A stretch of DNA of 64,000 nucleotides from Codonopsis lanceolata. Taxonomy: Eukaryota; Streptophyta; Magnoliopsida; Asterales; Campanulaceae. The notes under the pieces are model-generated. The model was not told where the DNA came from. It saw only the letters and a program-made list of their open reading frames with translations, and made no database searches. The translations under genes were made by a program, and so were the position numbers. Positions 23,043 to 34,046 of the stretch are shown piece after piece. Positions within the stretch are counted from its first letter, which is position 1, and each line of letters opens with the position of its first letter. The stretch covers positions 121,037,023 to 121,101,022 of the forward strand of contig CM028382.1 in assembly GCA_013146195.2 (NCBI GenBank), written 5' to 3'.

Positions 23043-24310
23043 TATGACATCAAGACTAATCTTTGGATTGCGAATTGACTCACAATTTGATTTATCTTAG
23101 GGTAAACAAATAGCTTAAACAACACATTTTAAATACTTGCCTTCCTTTGGGCCGGATCAAGTATAAAAAAAATGTCCTAAAATTTAAGGTATTTGTTCCC
23201 CGTTAATAAAGAATATAAACAATTCACTTTAAACACCCGCCTTCCTTTGGGATGGTTCACAGCGTTTAAAATGATCAAAAATTTAGTTCAATTATTACCC
23301 TATGAATGCAAATACTTAGTCAATAACAAGGTCTCCTTTGGGAAACAAACATGTTATCACATATCAATATTTACATTCATCACTTTAACAAATTTGTATT
23401 TAAATAACGTAAATTGCTTTAGCAACAATATTATTTAAACAATGAATAAATTTGTTTAAGCATATAACTAATCATACTTTAGGGCACTTAAGACTTTAAG
23501 GTAATTTCTGAAAATTGAAAAGGTAAAGAAATAAGCGAAATTTATTAATAAAAGATAATATCCTTTTGTTCTACCCGTCCATTCTTAAAGTTTAACAACT
23601 CCAAGAACCACCGAAGCGCGACTGGTGTCCAGACATTATAATTTATTAATAGATTATCAAAATTTTGGGCAACGAAAAGTCACCAATTATACTCAAAAAG
23701 TCACCACGGTTGGACCATTAATTTGATGAAGCATTTTAACCAACTTTCCATTTTAATGCATTATAATTATTGGCTATGTAAATGGGACAAGTTTGCACTT
23801 TAATTAACATGATTCAAACAAGTAGACATAGATTTACACACTCCAAACACATGATGTTGGCTATGTAAATGGGGTAATCTTGTATGAACCATTGTGTCTC
23901 TTAAAACTTGATCTTACCATTATTGCCAGAAATTGAATGAAGTTCTTAATTTAATGGTGACTCAATTTTTTTTATTTTTTATTTTTGTTTTTTTTTTTTA
24001 ACCAAAGTAAGTAGATCCGCATACTCACAACACATTTAAAAAAAAAATGCGTGGCTATGCATATGAACAAACTCACAACGCATCCAAGGATGGTGGCTAT
24101 GTTCAAAAATGGGATAATCTTACATTAAGGATTGAAAGCCTTTTGAGTAAAACCAAAATTCAGAAATAGAATGAAGTTATGAACATAATACTCTTAGACA
24201 AATGAGTATTATGTACAAGAACAAAACCAAGTGTAATTATACATGGATTACAAACTTAAACAAATTAAAGCACAAGACTTTATAAGAAATTCAAACTCAA
24301 TCTAGTATAT
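23043..24310 (-). other. Leader region of the copia element
   Basis: Non-coding, AT-rich. A CTTCCTTTGGG-type motif (or its variant TCTCCTTTGGG) recurs at 23141, 23241 and 23331, about 90-100 bp apart. No gene is supported. Confidence 0.6.
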
Positions 24311-24317
24311 GAGCAGA

Positions 24318-24328
24318 CTCTGATACCA
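24318..24328 (-). other. Primer binding site, initiator tRNA-Met type
   Basis: Minus strand reads TGGTATCAGAG, matching the 3' end of initiator tRNA-Met. It lies two bases from the LTR end, as usual for copia. Confidence 0.85.
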
Positions 24329-24330
24329 AT

Positions 24331-24831
24331 TGTTGGAACAATTACGATCCATTAAACATGAACCGACTCATTACTAGATTAAGAAGAGAAGAAGAAGAAG
24401 AAGACGGAAGCGTGTAATTACCTTGTGATTCCATGTTCGTTCTTAATCTTGTTCTTGTTCTTGAGTAAAGAGGATGAAGTAAGAAGATAGACTTCAAATT
24501 AGGGAGGAGTAGATCTTCTAAATGATGAGTGCCCTTTAATCTCTTTATTCTTCAATTACTTAGGAAGAGTTTTTGACTGAATGAGAATAATGTAACTAGT
24601 AGATACATAGGCTTGATGGATAAGCCTTTATATAGGAATCCAAGGGGCACTTCATTTAGGGACTACACCTATTGATATATAAGATATTACCATTATGCCC
24701 ATCATTTAATGGTATACTTATATTATGGAATTCTACATATTATGTTGAGTTCTATGCTTTATACCATATATTATAATATTGATCATTATATTATTAAGTA
24801 TTTATATGTTATATTAATCCATGTTCTTACA
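24331..24831 (-). repeat. 5' LTR of the copia element
   Basis: On the minus strand it starts TGTAAGAACATGG and ends TTGTTCCAACA directly before the primer site. A TATA box (CCTATATAAAGG) lies on the minus strand near 24628-24642. The outer boundary is inferred from TG and from where MITE sequence resumes at 24832. Confidence 0.7.
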
Positions 24832-25032
24832 TAAATGACTTGATTATTTATATTAGTTTAATGTGTAGTTTCCTTTAATGTCCATATATATGTGACCCAT
24901 AATTAAAGTAGAGTGAAAAAGTAAGGATAAAGTGGTAAAAGTGATGTTCTAAAAAGGTAAGTTTCAAAGTGGACAATTATTTTGGGACGGACGAAAAAGG
25001 AAAGGAGGACGATAATTTAGGGACGGAGGGAG
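24832..25032. mobile_element. Stowaway-like MITE, right part, split by the copia insertion
   Basis: Ends GGGACGGAGGGAG followed by TA, the Stowaway terminal sequence and target dinucleotide. Its inside (GACTTGATTATT, GACCCATAATTAAAGTAGA, AAAGTAAGGATAAAGTG) matches the MITEs at 25296-25704 and 41392-41599. The left part should lie beyond the copia element. Confidence 0.75.
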
Positions 25033-25295
25033 TATTATTTGTTGTTCCAAAGAGTTAAAACAAGAAAGGAAAGAAAGTCAACAAAAAAAGAGTCAAGTGA
25101 GCAACAGAAAATGCCCTCAAATCGTTGACTGGAGTAATCTCGGTCATATAACTAGTATGTTACTGACTTCGTTCCTAAAAATGTATTTATCTTTCCCTTT
25201 TACGCACTTGTTTTAAAAAATATTTCGTTTTTTGGAAATTACTTTATTATGTTACAAGTATCTTTAGAAATTACACATTATTAGTATTTATAATA

Positions 25296-25704
25296 CTCTC
25301 TCGTCCAAAAATTATTGTCTTGTTTGACCCGGTACAAAGATTAAGAAAAAATAATTGACTTGATTATTAATATTGATATATAAGGCAAATACTTAGGTAG
25401 GACAGTATTACAGATATTTTTTATAAGACGGATCCTTTTTACCCGACCCACCGTATGTTGGTGGGTTAAGTTGTGAGCGAGTGTAGCTCCATTTTACGAA
25501 TTAAGATCCGTACTACCGTCTTACAGGAGACTTACGCTTGATATAATGGGTAATTTTCTTTAAATATCATTTTTAAGTGACTCATAATTAAAGTAGAAGG
25601 AAAGAGTAAAGGTAAAGGTAAAAATGTTGTCCTAAAAAGGAAAATAGAAACAAGAATTATTTTGAGACAAACGAAAAAGAAAAATAGGACACTAATTTTT
25701 GGAG
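25296..25704. mobile_element. Stowaway-like MITE with a nested element
   Basis: Starts CTCTCTCGTCC after TA and ends TTTTTGGAG before TA. Body text matches 24832-25032 and 41392-41599. A second small element (about 25415-25545) sits inside it. Confidence 0.7.
25415..25545. mobile_element. Small TAAGACGG-family element, nested
   Basis: Begins TATAAGACGGATCC and ends ACCGTCTTACAGGAGACTTA, with CCCGACCCACCGT, TTGGTGGGTT and CGAATTAAGATCCGT inside. TAAGACGG and CCGTCTTA form short inverted ends. Relatives: 28376-28520, 58405-58535 and shorter pieces near 26615-26690 and 59745-59815. Confidence 0.65.
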
Positions 25705-25922
25705 TATAAAAGATCTCTAAAATCCAAAAATCTCATAAATTCAACTTCTTAAAAGGTATTCTATTTAATTGTATCGATTAATTGAACCGATATTCAAAAT
25801 TAATCCTATCTGGGCAACTATGTAAATGTCAATTTTGTTTTTTAATTGAGAGGAGAACTCATTAATTTGTTTCTTGGACAGAAATAAAATAAAAATGTTT
25901 CCAAAATGACTCTCAAATTAAG

Positions 25923-25923
25923 G

Positions 25924-25956
<33 letters not shown>
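25923..25956. repeat. (TA)n microsatellite
   Basis: TA run; the corresponding site in copy 2 (about 58914-58922) is only a few units long. Confidence 0.9.
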
Positions 25957-25958
<2 letters not shown>

Positions 25959-26047
25959 CCGTGTATGCCCTGTTTTCCCTTGCTCAAACCTAATTCTCGT
26001 TTAGCCTATGTTCCTTTAACATCCCACCCTCCCCCCCCCAAGAAAGG

Positions 26048-26931
26048 ATGTGTGATCTTGATGATGAAGATGATGATTTTGAGGTACTTCCATTTCAATT
26101 TAACATAATTGAAGAGTATAATTGTTTTAAATTTATACCTTTTGTTTTTGACAATTTTCTCGTCCTCCCAAATGTTGTTGCAGTTTTCAGTTAAATAATA
26201 CCAATTTTGTTTGTTTTGGGATAAATCAACTGACCCTTTACTATAATTTTATTTTTATATTTCCCTTTCCATGCAGCTTGGTATTAGTGTGATTGGACGA
26301 TGGAAGTTACGTGGTCGTTACTCATTGCATTTCAGTCAAAGAAGTAAGTTTATTTTGCATAAAAGAAAAAAAAAAAAAAGAATACCCATTCCATTTATTA
26401 TTATAGTATTCTCATGTTTATTGGTACACTATAAAAAAATCGAGTAATGCTATCGATCTTTACAACTATCCTTACCATTACCCGTACAACTATACATTTG
26501 TCAAAAAATAACTTAGATGAGTCATCATTTAACAAAGACATAGTTGAAAGGGCATTATTTAAAGACCATTTACGGGCATTATTTAAAGACCATTTACGGG
26601 CATTATTTTAAAACATATCATCCTGATTCGATCTACCGTGTGTTGGTGGACTGAGCTGTCAGAGAATGATGTTCCGTTTTACCAATTAGGATGAAGGAAA
26701 AAATATTACTTTTTCAAATAAAGGAATTTCCATGGAGGAAAAATTAAAAAGTTGACAGTTTTTTTTCAAATGATTGGAAACATGGTTTTTTTTTTTTTTT
26801 TAAGAAACAGGGTAATGTAATATTTTCCTTTATTTTTCTGTTTCTTATCCTCTAAACCTGTGATCCAAACAAAGACATTTATTTGTTAGGACATATTCAT
26901 GAACATAGCTTTTGTTGCTAATTTTTCTAGA

Positions 26932-26986
<55 letters not shown>

Positions 26987-27092
26987 GTAATAATTATTAA
27001 TTCCATTTATGATTGCAGCTTCAATTATTCAAATGGTTCCATTTATAGATTTGGGCGCTGTAGTTGAAGCAAACTTGGATGTTTCAGTATAG
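26048..27092 (+). CDS. Candidate small three-exon gene (58 codons), unrecognised
   Basis: Exon 1 (26048-26083) reads MCDLDDEDDDFE and ends at GAG before GTACTT. Exon 2 (26277-26343, 67 nt) lies between a pyrimidine-rich TTTCCATGCAG and GTAAGT and reads LGISVIGRWKLRGRYSLHFS plus QR. Exon 3 (27019-27092) follows GATTGCAG and reads to a stop after LGAVVEANLDVSV. Together they give 177 nt with no frame break. Exons 1 and 2 with the same splice sites recur in copy 2 (59013-59048 and 59242-59308). I do not recognise the protein: an acidic start, a basic middle, no signal peptide. Intron 2 holds repeat sequence and (TA)n. It may be a fragment of a longer gene, since copy 2 has extra coding sequence before the last exon. 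Confidence 0.45.
26937..26982. repeat. (TA)n microsatellite in intron 2 of the candidate gene
   Basis: TA run at the place matching 60055-60104 in copy 2. Confidence 0.95.
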
Positions 27093-27582
27093 AGCAGCCA
27101 CAAGCTACTATTCCAGTAGCACAAAAGAAAATTAAAGAATTGGCTGATGGGTTTCAATCTCGTTAAAGGAAATGTAATGGATTACTGAGGCCAAGTGGTG
27201 AGAAAAATTGAGGGAAGTATGAACTATCAACACCCCCGCCCTCACCCACTAAAAGAATGGCCTTAATTAGATATTGTGCTAAACTAAATAATTCTAGCTG
27301 TCCCGAGCTAGAAAAATTGGTTGTACGCAGGATAGATGAAGTGGGTAACTTACGTAGTTTAGTTGTTACAGATGACATTAGTAGTTCATCGATCATTTAA
27401 GTCTATGATAGCAAGAAGTTCCTGGTATTGAGTTCTTGCCACTTCTAGATGGGGAGAGATCATTTGGGCACTTTAGTTGAAGCAAACTTGGATGTTTCTT
27501 TACGGGATTCTGGTGGTTTGTTTCAGAAGCTAGCATTTTCAGATTCTACCTTGTGTAAATATGTTCTTTGTATACATTAATC
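27093..27582 (+). pseudogene. Downstream coding-like remnant of the duplicated gene
   Basis: Frames give KKIKELADGFQSR (27130), CPELEKLVVRRIDEVGNLRS and TDDISSSSI (27300-27400), then GTLVEANLDVSLRDSGGLFQ and FSDSTLCKYVLCIH ending at 27580. The same text with small changes is at 61260-61733. Stops and a frameshift near 27400-27450 break it in copy 1. VEANLDVS occurs twice per copy, so part of the gene is itself repeated. Family unknown. Confidence 0.5.
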
Positions 27583-27615
27583 AGAATTGATGAACTTTTT
27601 CCAGTAGCATTGTCT

Positions 27616-28312
27616 CGTGCTCGTGTGAGTTACAACAATTCATTATCTTTATTATGATAGTCGTTTCTTTGCTTCTTCAAAGACAACACATGAAAGTCGC
27701 AACATTTACTTTCTTAGGTTTGGCTTTACTAGTACTACAAAAGTATTGCCACTATGGTCTGTGTATCTTCTTTAATTAATAAATAAATTGTTCTTGGTTA
27801 TTCAAAAAGCTTATTTTTTAACCTCGAGTGTTTTACAATGACCCATGAAGTTAAAGCCATTGCTGGTACTCAGAATTTGCCTTTATTAATACCATATAAA
27901 CTATTAACATGTTTATAATTAAGAACTATTCTCACTATAAACTATAGTTTTTGCCTAAATTTTTGTTATGCTCAAATCCGTACCTTTTAAGTACGCATGA
28001 CTAAGAAAGTTATGACCCTCAATTCAAATTGTGAGCTTACACATTAGAACATATAATGTCTAATTGATAGTATGGTTACGTCATCCAATAATACTTTAAG
28101 GATACATCATATTAGATTATGAGGTCTTTGTACCCATACTTATGACATGGGGTCACGTGTCAGTATGAGAACAAATCAATGTATGCTTATTTTAATTAGG
28201 AATTAGGAGTTTATATTCTAGTTGTTATAATTTGTGTGATGGAGAGTGAAAAAGGAGAAAGTTAATCCTAACAGTTAAATTTTAAAAAATGATTAAATCA
28301 GAGCCTATAGTT
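27616..28312. other. Spacer without recognised genes
   Basis: AT-rich, no coding frame of note and no known repeat recognised. Confidence 0.5.
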
Positions 28313-28321
28313 ATATATATA

Positions 28322-28368
<47 letters not shown>
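28313..28368. repeat. (TA)n microsatellite
   Basis: TA run abutting a TAAGACGG-family element. Confidence 0.95.
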
Positions 28369-28370
<2 letters not shown>

Positions 28371-28375
28371 CAAAT

Positions 28376-28517
28376 ACTTGTGTAAGACGGCCTTACGAAC
28401 ATTTTTTGTAGGAGGGATCCCCTTTACTCGACTCACCGTGTGTTGGTAGGTTGAGCTGTGAGAGTGTGGAGCTTCGTCTTACGAACTAAGATCCATAAGA
28501 CGATGTTATAGGAGACC

Positions 28518-28520
<3 letters not shown>
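28376..28520. mobile_element. TAAGACGG-family small element
   Basis: Contains TGTAAGACGGCCTTACGAAC, GACTCACCGTGTGTTGGTAGG, TCTTACGAACTAAGATCC and ends AGACGATGTTATAGGAGACC. A (TA)n tract (28518-28556) follows directly. Confidence 0.6.
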
Positions 28521-28558
<38 letters not shown>

Positions 28559-28661
28559 CCTTCTATATATTCATTTGATTCTTTCATTCCTTTCTATTTT
28601 TGAGTCAAACGTAATTACTCCAAATTCTGTAATTAGTAATTACTCCTCTTCTCTCGCAACT

Positions 28662-29452
28662 TGATATACCCGGCCCAAACCGGGTCACGAGCAAGGCACG
28701 AGTTAGCACCACGTGCCAATCACGAGCACCATACCCCTGGGGCCCACAGCTCAACGAGCAATATGAGAGAGCCAGCGAGCACCGAGCAGCATGACCCTCA
28801 CGTAAACCTGGGCGGGCAAAGGCCTTGCCTGTCCGACCAGAGGCCATGACCGGGAATCATACTTGCGTAACAAAGGAATCAGACTTACTTCACCCAGACC
28901 TGGTCGAGCACCGGCCTTGCCTGCCCGACCAGGGGCCGATCTTCAGACTGACGAGTTCGGAGATCAACACAAACAGAATAATCGGGCAGAGCCTTGCTCG
29001 CTCGAGCACACACCAAGCCGGGGACGCTGACAGCTTGCTTCCTAAGGCAAGTCAAAGGATTCCCTGTTTAGGCAGAACACTTGCCTTATCAACTCCTATG
29101 TCAACGCGGCCAACCGCCTGTTTCGCCTAGAATCAAGGGATTTTCTCCTTGATTATCTCGGCAGTTATGGAAACTGAATCCTAGACGGATTCAATCACCT
29201 TGAGGGCCTATATATACCTCTCCATAATCATCAACAAGGTACACACACTTTCTTGAGCCTCGTTACTCTGTCAATTTGCTTCTTGACAATCACTCGATAC
29301 TTACTCTCACGCCGGAGGGGTTTCGCGAGGCCTTGCCTTGCACTTCAACTCAGGTGTTCTTGTGATCTTAACAGGCTCAGGGAAGGTGCTCACAAGCCCA
29401 GATATCCTACCCATTTCAAGGACGGCCCAAGCTGTGCACTTTTGCCACATCA
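28662..29452 (+). repeat. 5' LTR of the second Tat element
   Basis: Starts TGATATACCCGGCCCAAACC and ends GCCACATCA, three bases before the primer site. The first 237 bp match 40273-40509. A TATA box (CTATATATACC, 29208-29217) marks the promoter. GGCCTTGCC-type motifs recur within it (28831, 28911, 29331). Confidence 0.9.
29208..29217 (+). promoter_or_regulatory. LTR TATA box
   Basis: CTATATATACC in the 5' LTR, about 240 bp before the LTR end. Confidence 0.7.
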
Positions 29453-29455
29453 GTT

Positions 29456-29473
29456 TGGTTCCGTTGCCGGGAA
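29456..29473 (+). other. Primer binding site for tRNA-Glu(UUC)
   Basis: TGGTTCCGTTGCCGGGAA is the exact complement of the last 18 nt (with CCA) of the tRNA-Glu copy at 40551-40568. It lies three bases (GTT) after the LTR end. Confidence 0.92.
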
Positions 29474-29536
29474 ACGAAGTTTCATCACTTCCCTCTACAT
29501 TTCTCCGGTAAAATCTTTCACTATTCTTCTATTGCA

Positions 29537-31425
29537 ATGGCTGGAAAGGGTAGCAAACACCATGCCACCGCAAGCAATCAACAGGCTGGCAGCCACCAAG
29601 CTGGAAACAACCCTCCCCCCAGAGCACCGCACGGGGTGCAAACCAGGAACCAAAAGGTGGCTGCAGGGCAGGCGGCTCATGGCAATGAAGTGCCATTCGT
29701 TGAGGGGCAAATCTCCCAACATGCCAGCCAGAGCCGGGCAAGCCAACGTGATGCCAGGTTGGTTATAAATGAGAGGCGGGATGCTCGATCTCAAGATCTC
29801 AGGATGCAGCTTAATCGCCAGCGAGAGAACAGCCAGGGTAGTCACATGAATCAGCCCGAACATAACCCTGATCAACAAGCTGCTGCTCTGCAAGTTCAGG
29901 CAGAGTATTATAGTAAAATGTATGCGCTCAACCAAAGAATCGCTTTGGGCCATGCCCGTACGATGGCGATGTGGCAATGCTCGCTGAGTAATCCAAGACT
30001 TTTGTTGGAGATGGCCCTGCCTCCCAACAGTTGCCCGCGCCGAGCAGACGCATGCCCTCAATCGTTCACATACCGTCTGAGCGAGTGGAGGCGACAAAGC
30101 ATGCCGATGACTGTGCCGAGCGGCCGCCAACATCATTCCATTCCCACCGGCGCCACCATCGCCATGAGAACTATGCCCGAGAGGAGAGTCATGGCCGCCG
30201 TAGAGATCGGGAATGTGTAGAGGTTGAAGCACAGCGGCCAAAGTACAAAGCTCGCATCACTCAGGAGGTGGGTTCCTCCTGCGCGCCCACCTTTTGCCCG
30301 CATGTGCGTGGCGATACCTCGGATCCCGCCCATTCTTCGAAATTGACAGAGGACGCAGAGAAGCGGCTGTCTGAGAAGATGGAGGCTATGAAAAGGGACA
30401 TGGCAAAACAAATGGCGAGCCTAGCCGTGGCCAAGCCCGGTTATGGCGCCATTAAGCCGTGGAGGGCGCCCTTCACTCCGAATTGAAAATGCGCCGCCCG
30501 CACAGGGGATCATCTTCCCACAATTTGACAAATATTTTGGGAAGACGCGGGCAAGCGATTGGCTCCGATCGTTTGAGGCACAAATTCGGATGGTTACAGA
30601 TATTGAAGCCTTGAAAATGCGGGCATTCGAGGGAGCCCTTCAGGGAAAGGCACAAGCCTGGTTGGGCAGAGTTCCCCGAGGAACCATTGGGAGCTGGGCA
30701 GTGCTCCGAGAAAAGTTTCTGGAAGAATTCGGCAATGCAGGCCCAACCCCGAAAAATCGTTTCGACCTTGCTAAGATCAAGCAAGGAGATACCGAATCCT
30801 ACAGCAGTTACCTGAAAAGGTTCGAGGAGATGCTCGAACAGGTGACCGCGACTGCTGAGATAACATTTTGCTATCTAAACAACATGAGGGCGGGGCCACT
30901 GAAGACCATGCTAGCAATGAACCCGGGGGCTTCTAAGGCAGAGTTGCTGGCGAACTCTCATCTATTTTGCTCGACCGAGAGCGTCAAAGCGGATAAAGCC
31001 AAAGGAAAAGACAAGGCTCAGGGCAGCTCGGCCTCGCCAACTGACCAGAGCCCGAGGCCACCGCCGCTCGAGCAAGGATAGGAGAAAATCATCAACCCCG
31101 CAAAGGTTGTTCAGAGAATCTCGCCACCCCGTTAAACACGACGCGGGAAGAGATCATGCTCCAGGTGGGAGATGCCCTGCCTATCCCCTATCCTCTTGAT
31201 CCCGAGCTCGAGTATACTCGAGACAACACAAAATACTGTGAATACCACCATGGCACTGGCCACACCACTGAGGGCTGTAAGGTGTTGAAAAGAGAGATTC
31301 AAAAGCTGATCAATGCGGGCAAGTTAGACCGCTTCAAGAAAGACCAGGCGAAGGAAACAATGCCAACAATAATCAAGGGAGACCCCAAGAGGAAGAGGCG
31401 GCCGTGCCCCTCAAATTCGGGGTGA
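29537..31425 (+). pseudogene. Tat gag, frameshifted
   Basis: Translation begins at 29537 (MAGKGSKHHATASNQQAG), rich in Q, N and R, in one frame to about 30030. It continues in a second frame to 30484 (coiled LTEDAEKRLSEKMEAMKRDM) and in a third from about 30484 to 31081. The third frame holds the Retrotrans_gag core: FPQFDKYFGKTRASDWLRSF, GKAQAWLGRVPRGTIGSW and REKFLEEFG. A further piece (31156-31425) carries YCEYHHGTGHTTEGC and LKREIQKLINAGKL, the zinc-binding end typical of Tat Gag. Gag forms the particle that encloses element RNA. At least three frame changes make it non-functional. Confidence 0.88.
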
Positions 31426-31751
31426 TAAACATGATTCAGAGGAGCTCCCGCCCAACACACACTGAAACACATATATTCCTTGTCCAGGCGATCAACGCCC
31501 AAAGAATACAATGGAGCGGGGAGAGCATATGTTTTTCTCGCAATGAGCTAGCAAGCACTCCATTGGCATCCGAGCAGCCTCGGTCATTTCCTCGCCTCGC
31601 CAACAACCGGCGTGTTCACGTAGTTTTGCCGATACGGAGCGTGCAGGACATCATGTACTATTCCTCGCTTCAAGGGGTTGGAGTTCCTGATACCATGTTA
31701 AAACCGTATTTGGGAAAGCTTGAAGGCTTTACCAATCACCGTGGGGGTTAA
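31404..31751 (+). pseudogene. Tat protease, active site lost
   Basis: The frame carries ICFSRNELA, then RVHVVLPIRSVQDIMYYSSL, then GVPDTMLKPYLGKLEGFT. In Tat proteases the middle part reads RVLVDTGSSVDILFY. Here the catalytic DTG triad is replaced by LPI, so this aspartic protease could not cleave the polyprotein. Confidence 0.75.
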
Positions 31752-32600
31752 AGGCACGATCGAGCCGAGGTATTCATGGGTGATGGGGCCCAAACACGGA
31801 TCGAGATGATCACATTCTTGGTGATCGACCGAAATCGGCATACAACCGCATTTTAGGTGCTCCGCGATGGCCAAATTCCGATGGTCACCTCCATTCCCCA
31901 CCGTAAAGCCAAGTTCTATACGTAAAATGGAGTGGGGATCCTCAACAAAGAAGCCCCGAGCAATGTGGGAGTATGTCCTGAAGCTCGAAGAAAAACAAAC
32001 CGAGGACATTCCCGATCACAAATGCAGCTCCTAAGCCGACAGGACCTTCCCGATCGGCCGCAACGATTTCCGCCGAGCCTACCCCAAAGATCCACTTCTA
32101 TCAACAACATTGAGCTCTGAGAGACCCATGAAGCGGCCGAGCCCATGGATATAGAGCCTCCCGAGCAAGCTCCAGAAACTTCCGAGCAAACTCCTAAAAG
32201 ACTCTCGAACAAGCTTCGCCCTGTGCCCTTCTAGACGCAAGGAGAAGCGCCCTAAACCACAGATATTGAGCCGACACTTTGCAGTCCGGACGAGCCTCGA
32301 TATTCAACCGTAGGGCGAGCCGAAGAAATCATCATCAATCCCGCATATCCCGAGCAAAAAATTAAAATCGGAAGGCCATGCCTCCCGACGCTCGGCAAGA
32401 TTGATTGAGCCGTTGAAGAGCACTGATGTGTTTGCATGGACGGTTGAAGACATGAGGGGCATCATGAAAGCATTGCTCGCCACGACCTCAATGTCGACCC
32501 TACCTTCCGTCCAACGACCAAGACAAGATTCACCGAGAAGAATGAGGCGATCAAAGCAGAGGTCGAGAAACTCCGGCGTACATCATTGAGGAGATTCAAT
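31752..32600 (+). pseudogene. Degraded stretch between protease and RT
   Basis: Fragments in several frames rich in E, P and Q (for example PSEQAPETSEQTPKR-like text near 32160) and VFAWTVEDMRGI (about 32410, family FAWSxxDMPGI), which marks the start of RT. No continuous frame. Confidence 0.6.
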
Positions 32601-32619
32601 ACCCGACCTGCTAGCAAAT

Positions 32620-33180
32620 GTGGTAATGGTAAAAAGGCAAATGATAAGTGGCGAATGTGCGTGGACTTCACCACCTAAACAAAGCTCGCCTCGAAAGATC
32701 GCTATCCAGCCCGCATCGATATGCTCGCCGACTCTATAGCCGGGTTCGAGATGCTCGCCTCGGATGCGCATCGTGATACCACCAGTCAAAATGAACGAGC
32801 AGATAAAGCGAAGATAGCCTTCCGAGCAAAGAAGCGGCCTCTATTGCTACAAAATGATGCCCTTCGGCTCAAAATGCAGAGCCACTTACCAAGCATGGTC
32901 AATAAGGTGTTCGGCTCTCAAATAGGCGTAAATATGGAGGCTTACATAGATGACATGGTCATCAAAACCAAGGGCCGCGACCACACTCTTGACTTGGCCG
33001 AGACATTTGCCAACCTCGCGCAGCAGCACAACATGAAGCCGAACCCGAGTAAATGCGCTTTCGGGTCCGAGCTGGGAAGTTTCGATTCATGGTCAACCAG
33101 CCGGCATAGAAGCCAACCCGAGAAGATACAAGCCCCGCCGACATGGAAACTCTATTGCATCAAGCACATCCAATGCTAAA
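32620..33180 (+). pseudogene. Tat reverse transcriptase, broken
   Basis: Pieces in order: KWRMCVDFT (32650), DRYPARIDMLADSIAGFEML, then after degraded text LVNKVFGSQIG-like MVNKVFGSQIG and MEAYIDDMVIKT (about 32938-32970) with the catalytic YIDD still present. LAETFANLAQQHNMKPNPSK and CAFG follow. It would copy element RNA into DNA. The fingers region round the first catalytic aspartate (family SFMDAFSGYNQI) is scrambled to ASDAHRDTTSQN. Confidence 0.85.
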
Positions 33181-33640
33181 TGGCGTAATCATTGCTTAGG
33201 CCGCTTCATTTCTGGCCACCGAAAAGTGCCTCCCTTTCTTCAAGGTTCTCGGCAACAAGGGATTTGAGTGGAATGCGGATCGTGCCAAGGCCCTCGAGCA
33301 GCTGGAATATCTTGGCAAACCACCTCTCCTCAGCCCCATGCCCCGTGAGCCTTTATTTAGATCTAGCGCCACTGACCGTGCCGTGGCCGCTTTAGGGAGG
33401 AGTTAGATATACAAAAACCTGTACTATGTATCTAAGGCCCTCACCCCGCTGAGGGTCGTTATTTTAATGTTGAAAAATTAGCCTACTCGCTTGTCATAGC
33501 CGCCCGAAAATTAAGGGCTTATTTTTCTCGCACACATAATCATAGTATACACACTGATGCACCATCACAAGAAAGTCTCGCACAAACCCGATACATCGCG
33601 ATTGCTCAAGGTCGATCGAGCTCACCGAAGTTCCACATAG
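33180..33640 (+). pseudogene. Tat RT connection region
   Basis: Out-of-frame pieces match the RT-RNase H connection: CLPFFKVLGNKGFEWN-like text near 33230-33270 and VYYVSKALT-like text near 33420. Not a usable frame. Confidence 0.55.
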
Positions 33641-33659
33641 ACTACTTGCCCAGCGAGCA

Positions 33660-34046
33660 ATCAAAGCGCAAGCATTGGCCGACTTCTTGGTTGAAACAAG
33701 CTTCACCCAGCGAGGAGCCCGAGATCAAGCAGCCTGCAGAGCCGAGCAAAAGCAATTGCCACAACCACGACCCCTCTTGTTGGGATCTTTATGTGGATGG
33801 GGCAATGAGCAAAGTCGGAAGCGGAGCGGCATCCTTCTCGTAGCTCCCGATGAAATCACAGAATTCGAGTTAGCTCTCCGGTTCAAATTTCCTGCATCCA
33901 ACAACGTGGCCGAGTATGAAGCAATGATCGCAGGGCTCGAGCTCGCAGCAGACATGGGTGTAGAAGCTGTCACAGTGTACTCGGATTCACGCCTAGTCGT
34001 GAACCAAGTCCGTGGGGAATACATGGTGCACCACCCTACCCGTTAA
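33660..34046 (+). pseudogene. Tat RNase H
   Basis: WDLYVDGAMSKVGSGA (33781) gives the first catalytic aspartate (YVDG). After a frame change GILLVAPDEITEFELALRFK, NNVAEYEAMIAGLELAADMG (catalytic glutamate) and VYSDSRLVVNQVRGEY (catalytic aspartate) follow. This is the archaeal-type RNase H fold of Tat elements, which removes RNA from RNA-DNA hybrid. A frameshift lies near 33835. Confidence 0.85.

Larger units (their letters stand above)
20290..24831 (-). mobile_element. Ty1/copia LTR retrotransposon, truncated by the gap
   Basis: Read on the minus strand the order is 5' LTR (24831-24331), primer site, about 1.25-kb leader, gag, integrase and the start of reverse transcriptase, then the gap. 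The order integrase before RT defines copia. Several frames are broken, so the copy is dead. RNase H, most of RT and the 3' LTR are missing. Confidence 0.9.
25035..27615. repeat. Segmental duplication, copy 1
   Basis: Matches 58005-61763 in the same order: TTATTTGTTGTT..AAAGAGTT, CATATAACTAGTATGTTACT, a Stowaway-like MITE, the small gene exons, a (TA)n tract, and the VEANLDVS-coding ends. Copy 1 lacks about 1 kb of coiled-coil coding sequence that copy 2 has before the last exon. The copies differ by scattered substitutions and indels. Confidence 0.88.
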
